Part shown: one piece after another, positions 17,828 through 25,434 of the stretch | Layout of the letters: each line of letters opens with the position of its first letter | Position numbering within the stretch: position 1 is the stretch's first letter | From: an uncultured Chloroflexota bacterium | Lineage (GTDB): Bacteria; Chloroflexota; Anaerolineae; Aggregatilineales; Phototrophicaceae | Direction: 5' to 3' | DNA: 64,000 nt | Assembly: GCA_937974245.1 (NCBI GenBank) | Contig: CALJKV010000094.1 | Coordinates: 1-64,000 of the forward strand | The notes under the pieces: model-generated | What the model saw: only the letters and a program-made list of their open reading frames with translations | The model's database searches: none | Told to the model about the DNA's origin: nothing | Program-made: the position numbers and the translations under genes

Positions 17828-18508
17828 TCAACCGAGTTCCGATCTTACTTTGTGGATAACTGCAAATGCTTGCTTGACCGTTTCCGTAATACCGGCATAA
17901 TTCTGCGCTTTCAGGTAGTCGCTGCGCACGAGATTACTCCCCATCCCAACACAGACAACGCCGGCCTCAAACCACTCCCGCAGATTGCTCTCGTCAGAAC
18001 TCACACCACCTGTGGGCATGATACTTGTCCAGGGGCGCGGCGCTCGTACCGCCTTCACAAAATCCGGCCCGCCGGATGTTTTGCCAGGGAACAGCTTTAT
18101 GATTTCCGCACCGTACTCCTCAGCGGTGGCAATCTCTGTCAGCGTGCTACACCCAGGCATATAAGCAATCTTGCGGCTGTTACAAAGCCGTGCGACTTCG
18201 GGGTTAAACGTCGGGCTGACAACATAATTTGCACCATAGGCGAGATACAGCGCAGCCGTAGGCGCATCACTGACGGTCCCCGCACCAATAATTAGATCGG
18301 GGAATTCAACCGCCGCTGCCCGTATTAACTTACTGAACACATCAATCGCAAAATCACCCCGATTGGTAAACTCCAATAGGCGACATCCACCGGCGTACAG
18401 CGCCCCGGTTACCTTAAACGCGATATCTGGATCGGCATGATAAAATAGTGGAATCATCCCGTCAGTCAGCACTTGATGATAGACGGCAAGTCGTGAAAAT
18501 TGTGCCAT
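17828..18508 (-). CDS. eda: 2-dehydro-3-deoxy-phosphogluconate (KDPG) aldolase
   Basis: A 226-residue class I aldolase of the KDPG/KHG family, cleaving KDPG to pyruvate and glyceraldehyde 3-phosphate. Conserved E46 (LLEFTNRG), the GAGTV strand, the Schiff-base Lys138 (EIIKLFPG) and MPTGGV are present. The start at ATG 18508 has GAGGAAA upstream. It is the first gene of an operon with the shikimate-dehydrogenase-like gene, divergent from a GntR/HutC regulator. No Entner-Doudoroff dehydratase or 2-keto-3-deoxygluconate kinase is in the window. Confidence 0.92.
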   Translation of the reverse strand: MAQFSRLAVYHQVLTDGMIPLFYHADPDIAFKVTGALYAGGCRLLEFTNRGDFAIDVFSKLIRAAAVEFPDLIIGAGTVSDAPTAALYLAYGANYVVSPTFNPEVARLCNSRKIAYMPGCSTLTEIATAEEYGAEIIKLFPGKTSGGPDFVKAVRAPRPWTSIMPTGGVSSDESNLREWFEAGVVCVGMGSNLVRSDYLKAQNYAGITETVKQAFAVIHKVRSELG

Positions 18509-18990
18509 AGTCGTTTCCTCAATTCAAAATAGATTTTCCAAGTTTGGGCCGTACCTGACAGCCTTATGAATCTACCTGCCGCCGCATGAGGTAACAGGTA
18601 ATATTGCCCCCAACAGATTCGCGCAGGTCAGGTCATCAAAGCCTTCCCGCATCAATCGGGCGCCGACTTGTCCCTGACAAAGCCGCCATCCGCTCCGGGT
18701 CACCTCCGAACCGGCCTTGTAACGGTTTGCTGTTCCATCAAAACTCCACCACTCACCTATCGCCATTTCCGATTATGGTATAATAACATTACTACATTTC
18801 AAGTGTTATAATCTTGTCATTATGTAATTACAGGATGATGATAACACACTTTGAGTATATCGTCAATTTCTCTATATTCAAATAAGCTGCAAAAAGCCTG
18901 AAGTCGCGCATTTTGGTACTGGTTACGCTATGCTATTCCATGAACCGTATGCCTAAGAGCAGAAAGCAACAATTGAGGAGTTTTCGGGTT
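18509..18990. other. Divergent intergenic region between KDPG aldolase and GntR genes
   Basis: About 480 bases. The half near the aldolase (18560-18770) is richer in G+C and contains a 64-codon minus-strand frame (18572-18766, ATG start) that starts about 65 bases after the predicted minus-strand transcription start. I do not recognise its product; it may be a decayed gene fragment or a leader peptide. The AT-rich half (18770-18900) holds the promoters and operator-like repeats. Confidence 0.5.
18824..18866 (-). promoter_or_regulatory. Promoter and possible operator for aldolase operon
   Basis: On the minus strand TTGACG (18866-18861), 17 bases, TATCAT (18843-18838) form a good sigma-70 promoter. 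The palindrome GTAATTAC (18824-18831) falls at the expected start point. Inverted arms GTGTTAT (18803-18809) and ATAACAC (18841-18847) bracket it. These are candidate sites for the divergent GntR/HutC regulator; which one is bound is not decidable here. Confidence 0.55.
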
Positions 18991-19827
18991 ATGGACGAAT
19001 TTCTTGTCAGGAAACGAATCGAACGTAATAGCCATTTACCATACTATGTTCAATTAAAAGATATTCTGACCAGCGCAATTGACCAGGACCATTGGAAACC
19101 GGGAGACCGTATCCCTGGCGAGCCAGAACTCTGCGACACTTTTGCGGTAAGCCGAACCGTGGTACGACAGGCCTTGAACGAAATGGAGCATGAAGGCATG
19201 ATCGTGCGCGAAAAAGGCAAAGGCACCTTTGTTGCACAGCCGAAGATTCGGGAAAGTCTCGTACAAAAACTCACTGGCTTTTACCAGGATATGGTAGATC
19301 ACGGATTCACCCCGCGCACAACGGTACTCAAGCAGAAAATCGCGCAAGCCAGCGCCAAAGTTGCCGGATACCTGGAAATCAATGAAGGCGAACCGATTAT
19401 CGAGATCAAGCGCCTCCGTTCAGTAGATAAACACGTACCACTACTAATCGTGACCAGCTATCTCCCGGCCAACCTGTGTCCGGGACTCGCGACAGCCAAT
19501 CTGGAGAATCAATCGCTATACACCTATCTAGAGTCACAGTGCAATATCCGCATTGCCCGGGGAAGACGCTTTATTGAAGCAGTTGCCGCCCGGCCTGATG
19601 AAGCCGAGCTGCTCCAGATTGAACCCGGTACACCACTGATTATGCTCGACAGTATCAGCTATGATGAAAACGATACCCCTCTGGAATATTACCGCGCACT
19701 CCATCGAGGTGATCGTTCTCGTTTCGAGATTGAACTTGTCCGGCTACCAGAACGAGCCTTAATCAACAATCAGCACAGTATCTCCCTCCCCTCCGCAAAT
19801 ATCACTAATCTTCATGACCGGAGTTAG
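18991..19827 (+). CDS. GntR/HutC-family transcriptional regulator
   Basis: A 278-residue regulator. An N-terminal winged helix (about 10-80: PYYVQLKDIL, GDRIPGEPEL, SRTVVRQALNEME, GKGTFV) is followed by a UTRA ligand-binding domain (about 95-260: LTGFYQDM, EIKRLRSVD, TSYLP, AVAARPDEAELLQIEPGTPL, DRSRFEIEL). The start at ATG 18991 is chosen because GAGGAG lies eleven bases upstream and the family N-terminus fits; earlier in-frame TTG and ATG codons have no ribosome site. It is divergent from the aldolase/dehydrogenase operon and probably controls it in response to a sugar-acid phosphate (inference). Confidence 0.9.
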   Translation: MDEFLVRKRIERNSHLPYYVQLKDILTSAIDQDHWKPGDRIPGEPELCDTFAVSRTVVRQALNEMEHEGMIVREKGKGTFVAQPKIRESLVQKLTGFYQDMVDHGFTPRTTVLKQKIAQASAKVAGYLEINEGEPIIEIKRLRSVDKHVPLLIVTSYLPANLCPGLATANLENQSLYTYLESQCNIRIARGRRFIEAVAARPDEAELLQIEPGTPLIMLDSISYDENDTPLEYYRALHRGDRSRFEIELVRLPERALINNQHSISLPSANITNLHDRS

Positions 19828-20274
19828 CGACGCAATTGAGTAGAGTTATAATCTCGGCAAAGAGGGTGAAACAAAGAATACCACTTTCGACCGGATGGCT
19901 CTTGCACAAAGATACCGATCCTCATGGTCACCTGGTCTGATGATTAATGTCATTGAAATGTAACCCAACACGCCGCAAACCCATGCAAAACTGAGCCATG
20001 GGTCAATTGACAACCTGCCCATCCTAAAATAACATTACCCTGTCGTTACAGGGCATAAAGAATTGGACTGTTAGGATTGAGCCATGCAGGACTGTCTGGC
20101 GGTGTTATCGGGTGAAGAACCTCGTTTCTGTGTAGTATAGCGCGACAGGTTCGGGGTATACTTGGCGTGATGCGGTTTACAATCTTGGTTATAATATAGA
20201 TACACTCACGCTGCTTCCAAGTAATGGGTTCATGCCCGCTTTCAGCCGAGAAGCACTTATTCAGGAAGAAGATT
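19828..20274. other. Intergenic region before the LysM/SH3 gene; no gene seen
   Basis: About 450 bases without a supported gene or tRNA. It has a small hairpin (ccctgt-cgtt-acaggg, 20038-20053) and a TATAAT box at 20190-20195 without a convincing -35, which may be part of the LysM gene promoter. Confidence 0.45.
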
Positions 20275-21126
20275 ATGGCCCACAAAAGATTAAGCCTATT
20301 GCGGCGATTCGCGTTGTTGTTCACGCTGGTACTGTTGTTATTTCCCCTGGCTCAGGCCGCTGCCCAGGCAGGGACAGTTGCCTATATCAACACCGGGCGG
20401 CTGAATGTACGCACCGGCCCTGGAATTGCATTTGGGGTCGTGGTCTCCGTTCCCGCAAATACTGAAGTGACGTTAATCGGGCGAGCAGTGAGCAGTTCGT
20501 GGGTACAGGTTGCTCTTGGAGATGGCACACGCGGTTGGGTCAATTCGCTTTACCTGCGTACCTTCGCCAATATCGCGGCGCTACCCATCACCTACGATCA
20601 GATCGTGCCGCCCCCTAGCCAGCCCACGACTGGTACAGGATTGCGTATCCATACGGTACAGGTGGGCGAAACGCTGCAAACTATCGCGGCACGATACGGC
20701 ACCACCTGGCAGATCTTAACAGCGGTGAACAACCTGCCTAATGCCAATTTCATCTATGCCGGGCAGCGGTTGACCATAGCACTGGTGCTGCCAACTACGC
20801 CCACCACCCCACCGGCAACTGGTGGGCCACTGGTGCACACTGTCCTTGCGGGCGAAACACTGCAAACTATCGCGGCACGATATGGCACTACCTGGCAGGC
20901 GTTGGCGGCAGCAAACAACCTCGTCAATCCTAATTACGTTTATACCGGTCAGCGGCTCAACATCACTATGCCACCCCCTGCCCCACGCTACCATACGGTG
21001 CAACAGGGAGAAGACCTCTACCAGATTGCACTGCGTTATGGTGTGACGGTGCAGAACTTAGCGGCGGCCAACGGCATCTACAACATCAACCTGATCTATC
21101 CTAACCAGCGGCTGATTATCCCGTAG
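20275..21126 (+). CDS. Secreted SH3b and triple LysM protein
   Basis: A 283-residue exported protein. A basic signal peptide (about 1-31, ending AQAAAQA) is followed by a bacterial SH3 domain (about 32-95: NTGRLNVRTGPG, VQVALGDGTRGWV) and three LysM repeats (HTVQVGETLQTIAARYG, HTVLAGETLQTIAARYG, HTVQQGEDLYQIALRYG) to the C-terminus. LysM and SH3b bind peptidoglycan or other glycans. No catalytic domain is present. The start at ATG 20275 has AGGAAG eight bases upstream; an earlier in-frame codon would spoil the signal peptide. A terminator follows at 21153-21180. Confidence 0.92.
   Translation: MAHKRLSLLRRFALLFTLVLLLFPLAQAAAQAGTVAYINTGRLNVRTGPGIAFGVVVSVPANTEVTLIGRAVSSSWVQVALGDGTRGWVNSLYLRTFANIAALPITYDQIVPPPSQPTTGTGLRIHTVQVGETLQTIAARYGTTWQILTAVNNLPNANFIYAGQRLTIALVLPTTPTTPPATGGPLVHTVLAGETLQTIAARYGTTWQALAAANNLVNPNYVYTGQRLNITMPPPAPRYHTVQQGEDLYQIALRYGVTVQNLAAANGIYNINLIYPNQRLIIP
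20664..20898 (+). repeat. Near-identical 49-bp direct repeat in LysM 1 and 2
   Basis: Bases 20664-20712 and 20850-20898 differ at only 3 of 49 positions, all third-codon type, and are exactly 186 bases (62 codons) apart. They encode the start of LysM repeats 1 and 2. This suggests a recent duplication of one LysM unit or ongoing conversion; the third LysM is much more diverged. Confidence 0.8.
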
Positions 21127-21152
21127 CGTAGGTTTTTCCTTCGTTTCACAAA

Positions 21153-21180
21153 AAACCGGGATGTCCATTCATCCCGGTTT
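21153..21180. terminator. Intrinsic terminator between convergent genes
   Basis: A perfect ten-pair stem, AAACCGGGAT (21153-21162) with ATCCCGGTTT (21171-21180), around an eight-base loop. It lies between the LysM gene and the convergent membrane-EEP gene. Confidence 0.85.
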
Positions 21181-21214
21181 ATGCTTACAACCACCCGTTT
21201 CCGGCAGGTGTGGC

Positions 21215-23329
21215 TTATCCTGGGCACTCCGCCTGACTGTTTAGTAGGATTTCGCTGAAGATCATCCGGTGGTCAGATGCGGCGGAGTCCATCCAACCGT
21301 TACCGCACAGGAGCAGCGGATTCCGTAGCCACAGGTAATCCACCCGCGCTTTTAGATCGGTGCGCCAGAGCGTGGCCGACAGTTCCAGCGGTATGCCGGC
21401 AAAGGGATCAATAAAGCTGGCGGCGGGCATTTGCGCGATGAGGTCGGAATTAGGGATATTGTTAAACGTACCTCCAAACAGAATGCGTTCTCGGTTTACG
21501 TTGGGATGCCGAGCGCTGATAATCTGAAAAATCTCCGTTAACTGCTGCTGCTGATCCTGCTCCTGCTCACTAATCGGGCGGCCATCGCCGGTTTCCAGCA
21601 GGAAACCTAGCCAGGTGTTATACACGGTCAATTCACCACTGTCGGGCAAGATTTTCACCCACTGCACACCCGCCTGAGTGCTGAGACTGGTCAGCAGACT
21701 TCCACCCGCCTCTGCAATCGGCACTTTGGAAAGCACTACCAGCCCTTGCAACCCTTCATTGGTTGCGTAAAAGCGCCGATCCATCTTCAGGCGCCGCGCC
21801 AGCCACAACCCTTGGTCTACCCCAAAGCTGGTCATGCGCCCGGCGTCTACCTGTTGAAGCAGCACAACATCCGCGCCACTCTGGTGAATCGTGCGGGCAA
21901 TGGCTTCCAGGTCAAAATGGAAGAATTCGCTGAAGCCGTTGTGGATGTTATACGTTCCAACGCGGATATGATCGACATTCTGCACCGCTGTGATAACCGG
22001 GGGGCGCACAACATACGACACATACAGGGTTAGGACGGCTGTCACCAACAACCCACCAATCGTACCGGCAGTCTTGCCACCAACCCAGGGGATGCGCCGC
22101 TGCGTCTGGATTAGGGGCAGTGCGGCCAAGAACGCCGCCAGCAGCAATAAGCCTAGCCCCATCCCCCGAAAGCCGCGCAACAGCGGTGGCACAAAACGGT
22201 TCAAAAAGTTGAGTTCTGCCCCAAAGTTACGCACATAGGCGTATTCGTAAGTGAAGTTGTCCCCCACTGCCAGTAGTAGGAAAATCAACACCCCGAATAA
22301 CACCCATAACCCCGTGAAATTGCGCTCTTTTTCAGCCTGGAGACGTGCCAACCACCACCACGTCAGGCTAATCACAAACTGAGCAATCACCAACGCAGCA
22401 CCAGCCCCTACCCCCTCAAAACGGGTACCAACCACAAATAGCAGCGCCAGTAACAGCATCCATGACCAACCGCGCACACTACCATCAAACAACGTAATGA
22501 AGATACGTGCCTGCTGCCGTACCCAGGGGACAATCGGCAGCAGCGTCGCCAGCATCACGAACGGTGCAAACAGTGTGTAGTCTACCCGCGCCCGTCCCGC
22601 TATGGCATTGGGAAGCGCCAGCAAAGCTACTTCCAGAAACAACAGCCCGCCCAGGCCAATTCCGCCCCAGAACGGCATCAGACCACGCTCAGGAAACACA
22701 CCAGCAGAGTCACCACGCTGTCCCTGGCGGACAAATGTCACCACCGCAATGACACCCAGACACGCCGATAGGATCATCTGCGGTGTTATGAATGGTGATG
22801 ACCAGGACGGATCAAGTGTGTTGCCAAAAGCTCTCAAAGCCTGATCCAAACCAAAGCCCAGCACAAATAGATAGGGGAATGTACCCAGCCGATGGCGAAC
22901 CAGCAGCGCAATATACAGCAGAGAGCTACCCACCACAACGGTAGCAGCAGCAGTCGGAGTAACCACCGTGCCGACCGCCATGAGCGCCCGCCCGGCAATG
23001 ACTACCAGAGCCGAAGCCAACAGCAGCCAGCGGAATCGTCCCAACACGAGCGCCAATAACGGCAGCGCGAGCATATACACCAGCAGTGTGGTTTCGCCGC
23101 TGATGACAGACGGGGCCACCACACCCGGCGTGTTTGCCGGGATGCTGGTCGGGTCAAAGCCGAGGACAATGGCGGCACTACCGACCCGGCTGTAGAGCAT
23201 AGTGATTAAAAAGCGTAGTGCCTGAACGAAGAATAGCCCGACAAATGCCGATTCAAGGATATAAAGCTGCGGCACGGCAAGTGTCGAACGCAAACCGTTA
23301 AGAACAAAAGACTGTATACGGATGAACAT
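21215..23329 (-). CDS. Polytopic membrane protein with degenerate EEP (endonuclease/exonuclease/phosphatase) domain
   Basis: A 704-residue protein. Residues 1 to about 440 hold roughly a dozen hydrophobic segments. Residues about 455-700 are an EEP-fold domain beginning VGTYNIHNGF. Several metal and catalytic positions are changed: the LQE glutamate is Gln493 (LLQQVD), the NTH histidine is Trp (YNTWLG), and the GDFN aspartate is Thr621 (GGTFNN). RVDYLW and SDH (His687) remain. The domain is therefore probably not a nuclease or phosphodiesterase of the usual mechanism and may be a binding module (inference). The start at ATG 23329 has GGAG seven bases upstream. It is divergent from the amidohydrolase gene. 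Confidence 0.82.
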   Translation of the reverse strand: MFIRIQSFVLNGLRSTLAVPQLYILESAFVGLFFVQALRFLITMLYSRVGSAAIVLGFDPTSIPANTPGVVAPSVISGETTLLVYMLALPLLALVLGRFRWLLLASALVVIAGRALMAVGTVVTPTAAATVVVGSSLLYIALLVRHRLGTFPYLFVLGFGLDQALRAFGNTLDPSWSSPFITPQMILSACLGVIAVVTFVRQGQRGDSAGVFPERGLMPFWGGIGLGGLLFLEVALLALPNAIAGRARVDYTLFAPFVMLATLLPIVPWVRQQARIFITLFDGSVRGWSWMLLLALLFVVGTRFEGVGAGAALVIAQFVISLTWWWLARLQAEKERNFTGLWVLFGVLIFLLLAVGDNFTYEYAYVRNFGAELNFLNRFVPPLLRGFRGMGLGLLLLAAFLAALPLIQTQRRIPWVGGKTAGTIGGLLVTAVLTLYVSYVVRPPVITAVQNVDHIRVGTYNIHNGFSEFFHFDLEAIARTIHQSGADVVLLQQVDAGRMTSFGVDQGLWLARRLKMDRRFYATNEGLQGLVVLSKVPIAEAGGSLLTSLSTQAGVQWVKILPDSGELTVYNTWLGFLLETGDGRPISEQEQDQQQQLTEIFQIISARHPNVNRERILFGGTFNNIPNSDLIAQMPAASFIDPFAGIPLELSATLWRTDLKARVDYLWLRNPLLLCGNGWMDSAASDHRMIFSEILLNSQAECPG

Positions 23330-23369
23330 AGTTTCTCCATGTGTGTAGCATGGGCAAAGTGTACATCAG

Positions 23370-23378
23370 TGTTATAAT
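23370..23378 (+). promoter_or_regulatory. Extended -10 promoter of amidohydrolase gene
   Basis: TGTTATAAT (TG at 23370-23371, TATAAT at 23373-23378) is an extended -10 element with no clear -35. Transcription would start near 23385, giving a leader of about 40 bases before the GTG start at 23423. Confidence 0.6.
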
Positions 23379-23422
23379 CGCGCCAATATATAGTAGACAT
23401 TTCAGGGAAAGCGAGTTAGCCA

Positions 23423-25399
23423 GTGGAACGTGCACATACAATTCTAACCGGCGGTATCATCATCACGATGAATCACACTTTTGATGTGATTCCGGATGGT
23501 GCAGTCGTTATTCGCAACGAACAGATTGTCGCCGTCGGGCCGAGCGCCGACATTGCAGCGACCTATGAGGCGGATACCGTTGTTTCCTGCAAAGGACAGT
23601 ATGTTATCCCCGGCCTGGTGAACGCCCATACCCACGTTCCCATGACGTTACTACGCGGGCTGGCCGATGATCTGCGGCTGGATGTGTGGTTAATGGGCTA
23701 TATCATGCCCACCGAACACGAATTCGTAAACCCGGAATTCTGCCGGTTAGGGACGAAACTGGCGTGCGCTGAAATGATCCGCAGCGGCATCACGTCTTTT
23801 GCCGATATGTACTATTATGAAGCGGACGTCGCCGCTGCCACCGCCGAGGCCGGAATGCGCGGTGTACTGGGGGAAACAATACTCAAGTTCCCTGCGCCAG
23901 ACGCTGAAACCTATGAGGATAGTCTGGCCTATACCGAGAAGTTTATCCTTGAATGGAAAGGCCACCCACTCATCACCCCGGCGCTCGCCCCACACGCACC
24001 TTACTCCACAACTGATGATTTGCTCCGGCGCTGTGGCGATATGGCACGCAAGTATGATGTTCCAGTGCTGATTCACATCGCAGAAACAAAACTGGAGGTT
24101 GAAGACAGCGAACGCGACTATGGCATGGGGGTTGTCCCCTGGGTTCAGTCCACCGACCTGCTGAATGCGAAAGTCCTGGCAGCGCACTGCGTCCACATCA
24201 ATCAGCGGGAGATGGGCATTCTCCATCATCACCACACTACTATTGCCCACTGCCCCACCAGCAACCTCAAATTGGCCTCTGGCATCGCGCCGGTTACACA
24301 GATGCTGGACTCTGGCCTAACGGTAGGAATTGGCACAGATGGCCCGGCCAGCAACAATGACCTTGACATGCTTGAAGAAGTCCGCTTGGCGGCAATACTC
24401 GCAAAGACCGCAGCCAACAACCCCACCGCTGTTCCAGCGAAACAAGCACTCTTAATGGCGACGCGCCAGGGTGCAGCAGCCTTGTTCATGGAAGATAAAA
24501 CCGGCAGCCTGGAAGTTGGCAAACTGGCTGACATTGTAACCATTGATGCGAATCCCGTTCACAATATCCCTAAGTTTGACCGTGACCCTGACCTTGTATA
24601 TTCACGAATCGTGTATGCTAGCAAAGCGCCAGATGTGCGCCATGTGATCTGCAATGGGCAGTGGCTCATGCGAGATCGGCAACTACTCACCGTAAACGAG
24701 GCGGAACTAATCGAAGAGGCCGCAATCTATGCGAAGAAGGTTGACGCCTTCCTTTCTACGCGTGAAGGTGATGTGTTGAGTAAGCTACTGGCAATAGGCG
24801 GGCTGGAACAAGGGGAGAGTTTTGAGGTGCAAGTCAAAGCCGAGATTCCCAACACGGCAGCCATCAACATCCTGCTCACCCATCCCGACATTCGTGTATT
24901 GCGCCATGTGCATTACCGCCAGTACGACACGTACTTCATGTTTGCCGACCCCGAACAGGGACGGGTACGCTATCGGGAAGATGATCTGATAGACGCGGAT
25001 GGCGAGGTTCAGTCGGTACGCAGTCGATTAACCCTGACCAAACCAACCAAAGAACGCGACTTCAATTCAACCGTTCTCCTGTCACGTTCGCAGTTTATCT
25101 CGTCGGCAGATCGTCCGCTGCGTTTCTACCGGGAATATTTCCAGCCTACCGACGAGCGCGAAGTGCATAAAGACCGCCTCCGCTGGCACATTCACTATCA
25201 GGACGTGTTATTCTATGTCAACATTGATCGCGTGCTGGAGCCAGCCCAGGCGCAAACCTTTATCGAAATCAAGAGCCGCACCTGGTCCGCCTCGGATGCG
25301 GAGTACAAAGCAGACCGAATTCAGGAGATGCTCGCCATTCTTGGCATTACTGAACAAGCCACCATACGGCAGGACTATCTGGAATTAGACACACCATAG
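23423..25399 (+). CDS. Amidohydrolase (MTA/SAH-deaminase-like) fused to CYTH-like domain
   Basis: A 658-residue protein. Residues 1 to about 430 are a metal-dependent amidohydrolase close to methylthioadenosine/S-adenosylhomocysteine and chlorohydrolase-type deaminases: HTH metal pair H69/H71 (NAHTHVP), HIAET, AHCVHI, HCPTSNLKLASG and GTDGPASNN. From about 466 to 655 a CYTH-like triphosphate-tunnel domain is visible (FEVQVKAEI in place of ExExK, YRQYDTYF, RVRYRED, LTLTKPTK, FIEIKSR). CYTH domains act on triphosphates or bind polyphosphate. I know of no standard protein with this pairing. The start is GTG 23423, since the ERAHTILTGG N-terminus is typical. A purine-nucleotide or alarmone substrate is possible but unproven. 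Confidence 0.85.
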   Translation: MERAHTILTGGIIITMNHTFDVIPDGAVVIRNEQIVAVGPSADIAATYEADTVVSCKGQYVIPGLVNAHTHVPMTLLRGLADDLRLDVWLMGYIMPTEHEFVNPEFCRLGTKLACAEMIRSGITSFADMYYYEADVAAATAEAGMRGVLGETILKFPAPDAETYEDSLAYTEKFILEWKGHPLITPALAPHAPYSTTDDLLRRCGDMARKYDVPVLIHIAETKLEVEDSERDYGMGVVPWVQSTDLLNAKVLAAHCVHINQREMGILHHHHTTIAHCPTSNLKLASGIAPVTQMLDSGLTVGIGTDGPASNNDLDMLEEVRLAAILAKTAANNPTAVPAKQALLMATRQGAAALFMEDKTGSLEVGKLADIVTIDANPVHNIPKFDRDPDLVYSRIVYASKAPDVRHVICNGQWLMRDRQLLTVNEAELIEEAAIYAKKVDAFLSTREGDVLSKLLAIGGLEQGESFEVQVKAEIPNTAAINILLTHPDIRVLRHVHYRQYDTYFMFADPEQGRVRYREDDLIDADGEVQSVRSRLTLTKPTKERDFNSTVLLSRSQFISSADRPLRFYREYFQPTDEREVHKDRLRWHIHYQDVLFYVNIDRVLEPAQAQTFIEIKSRTWSASDAEYKADRIQEMLAILGITEQATIRQDYLELDTP

Positions 25400-25434
25400 G
25401 TTGAAATTTTCTGGCAAAGGATTGAGCATACACC

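Noticed and set aside
18572..18766. 64-codon minus-strand frame as a real gene
   Set aside because: No recognisable product and no clear ribosome site; kept only as a low-interest observation.
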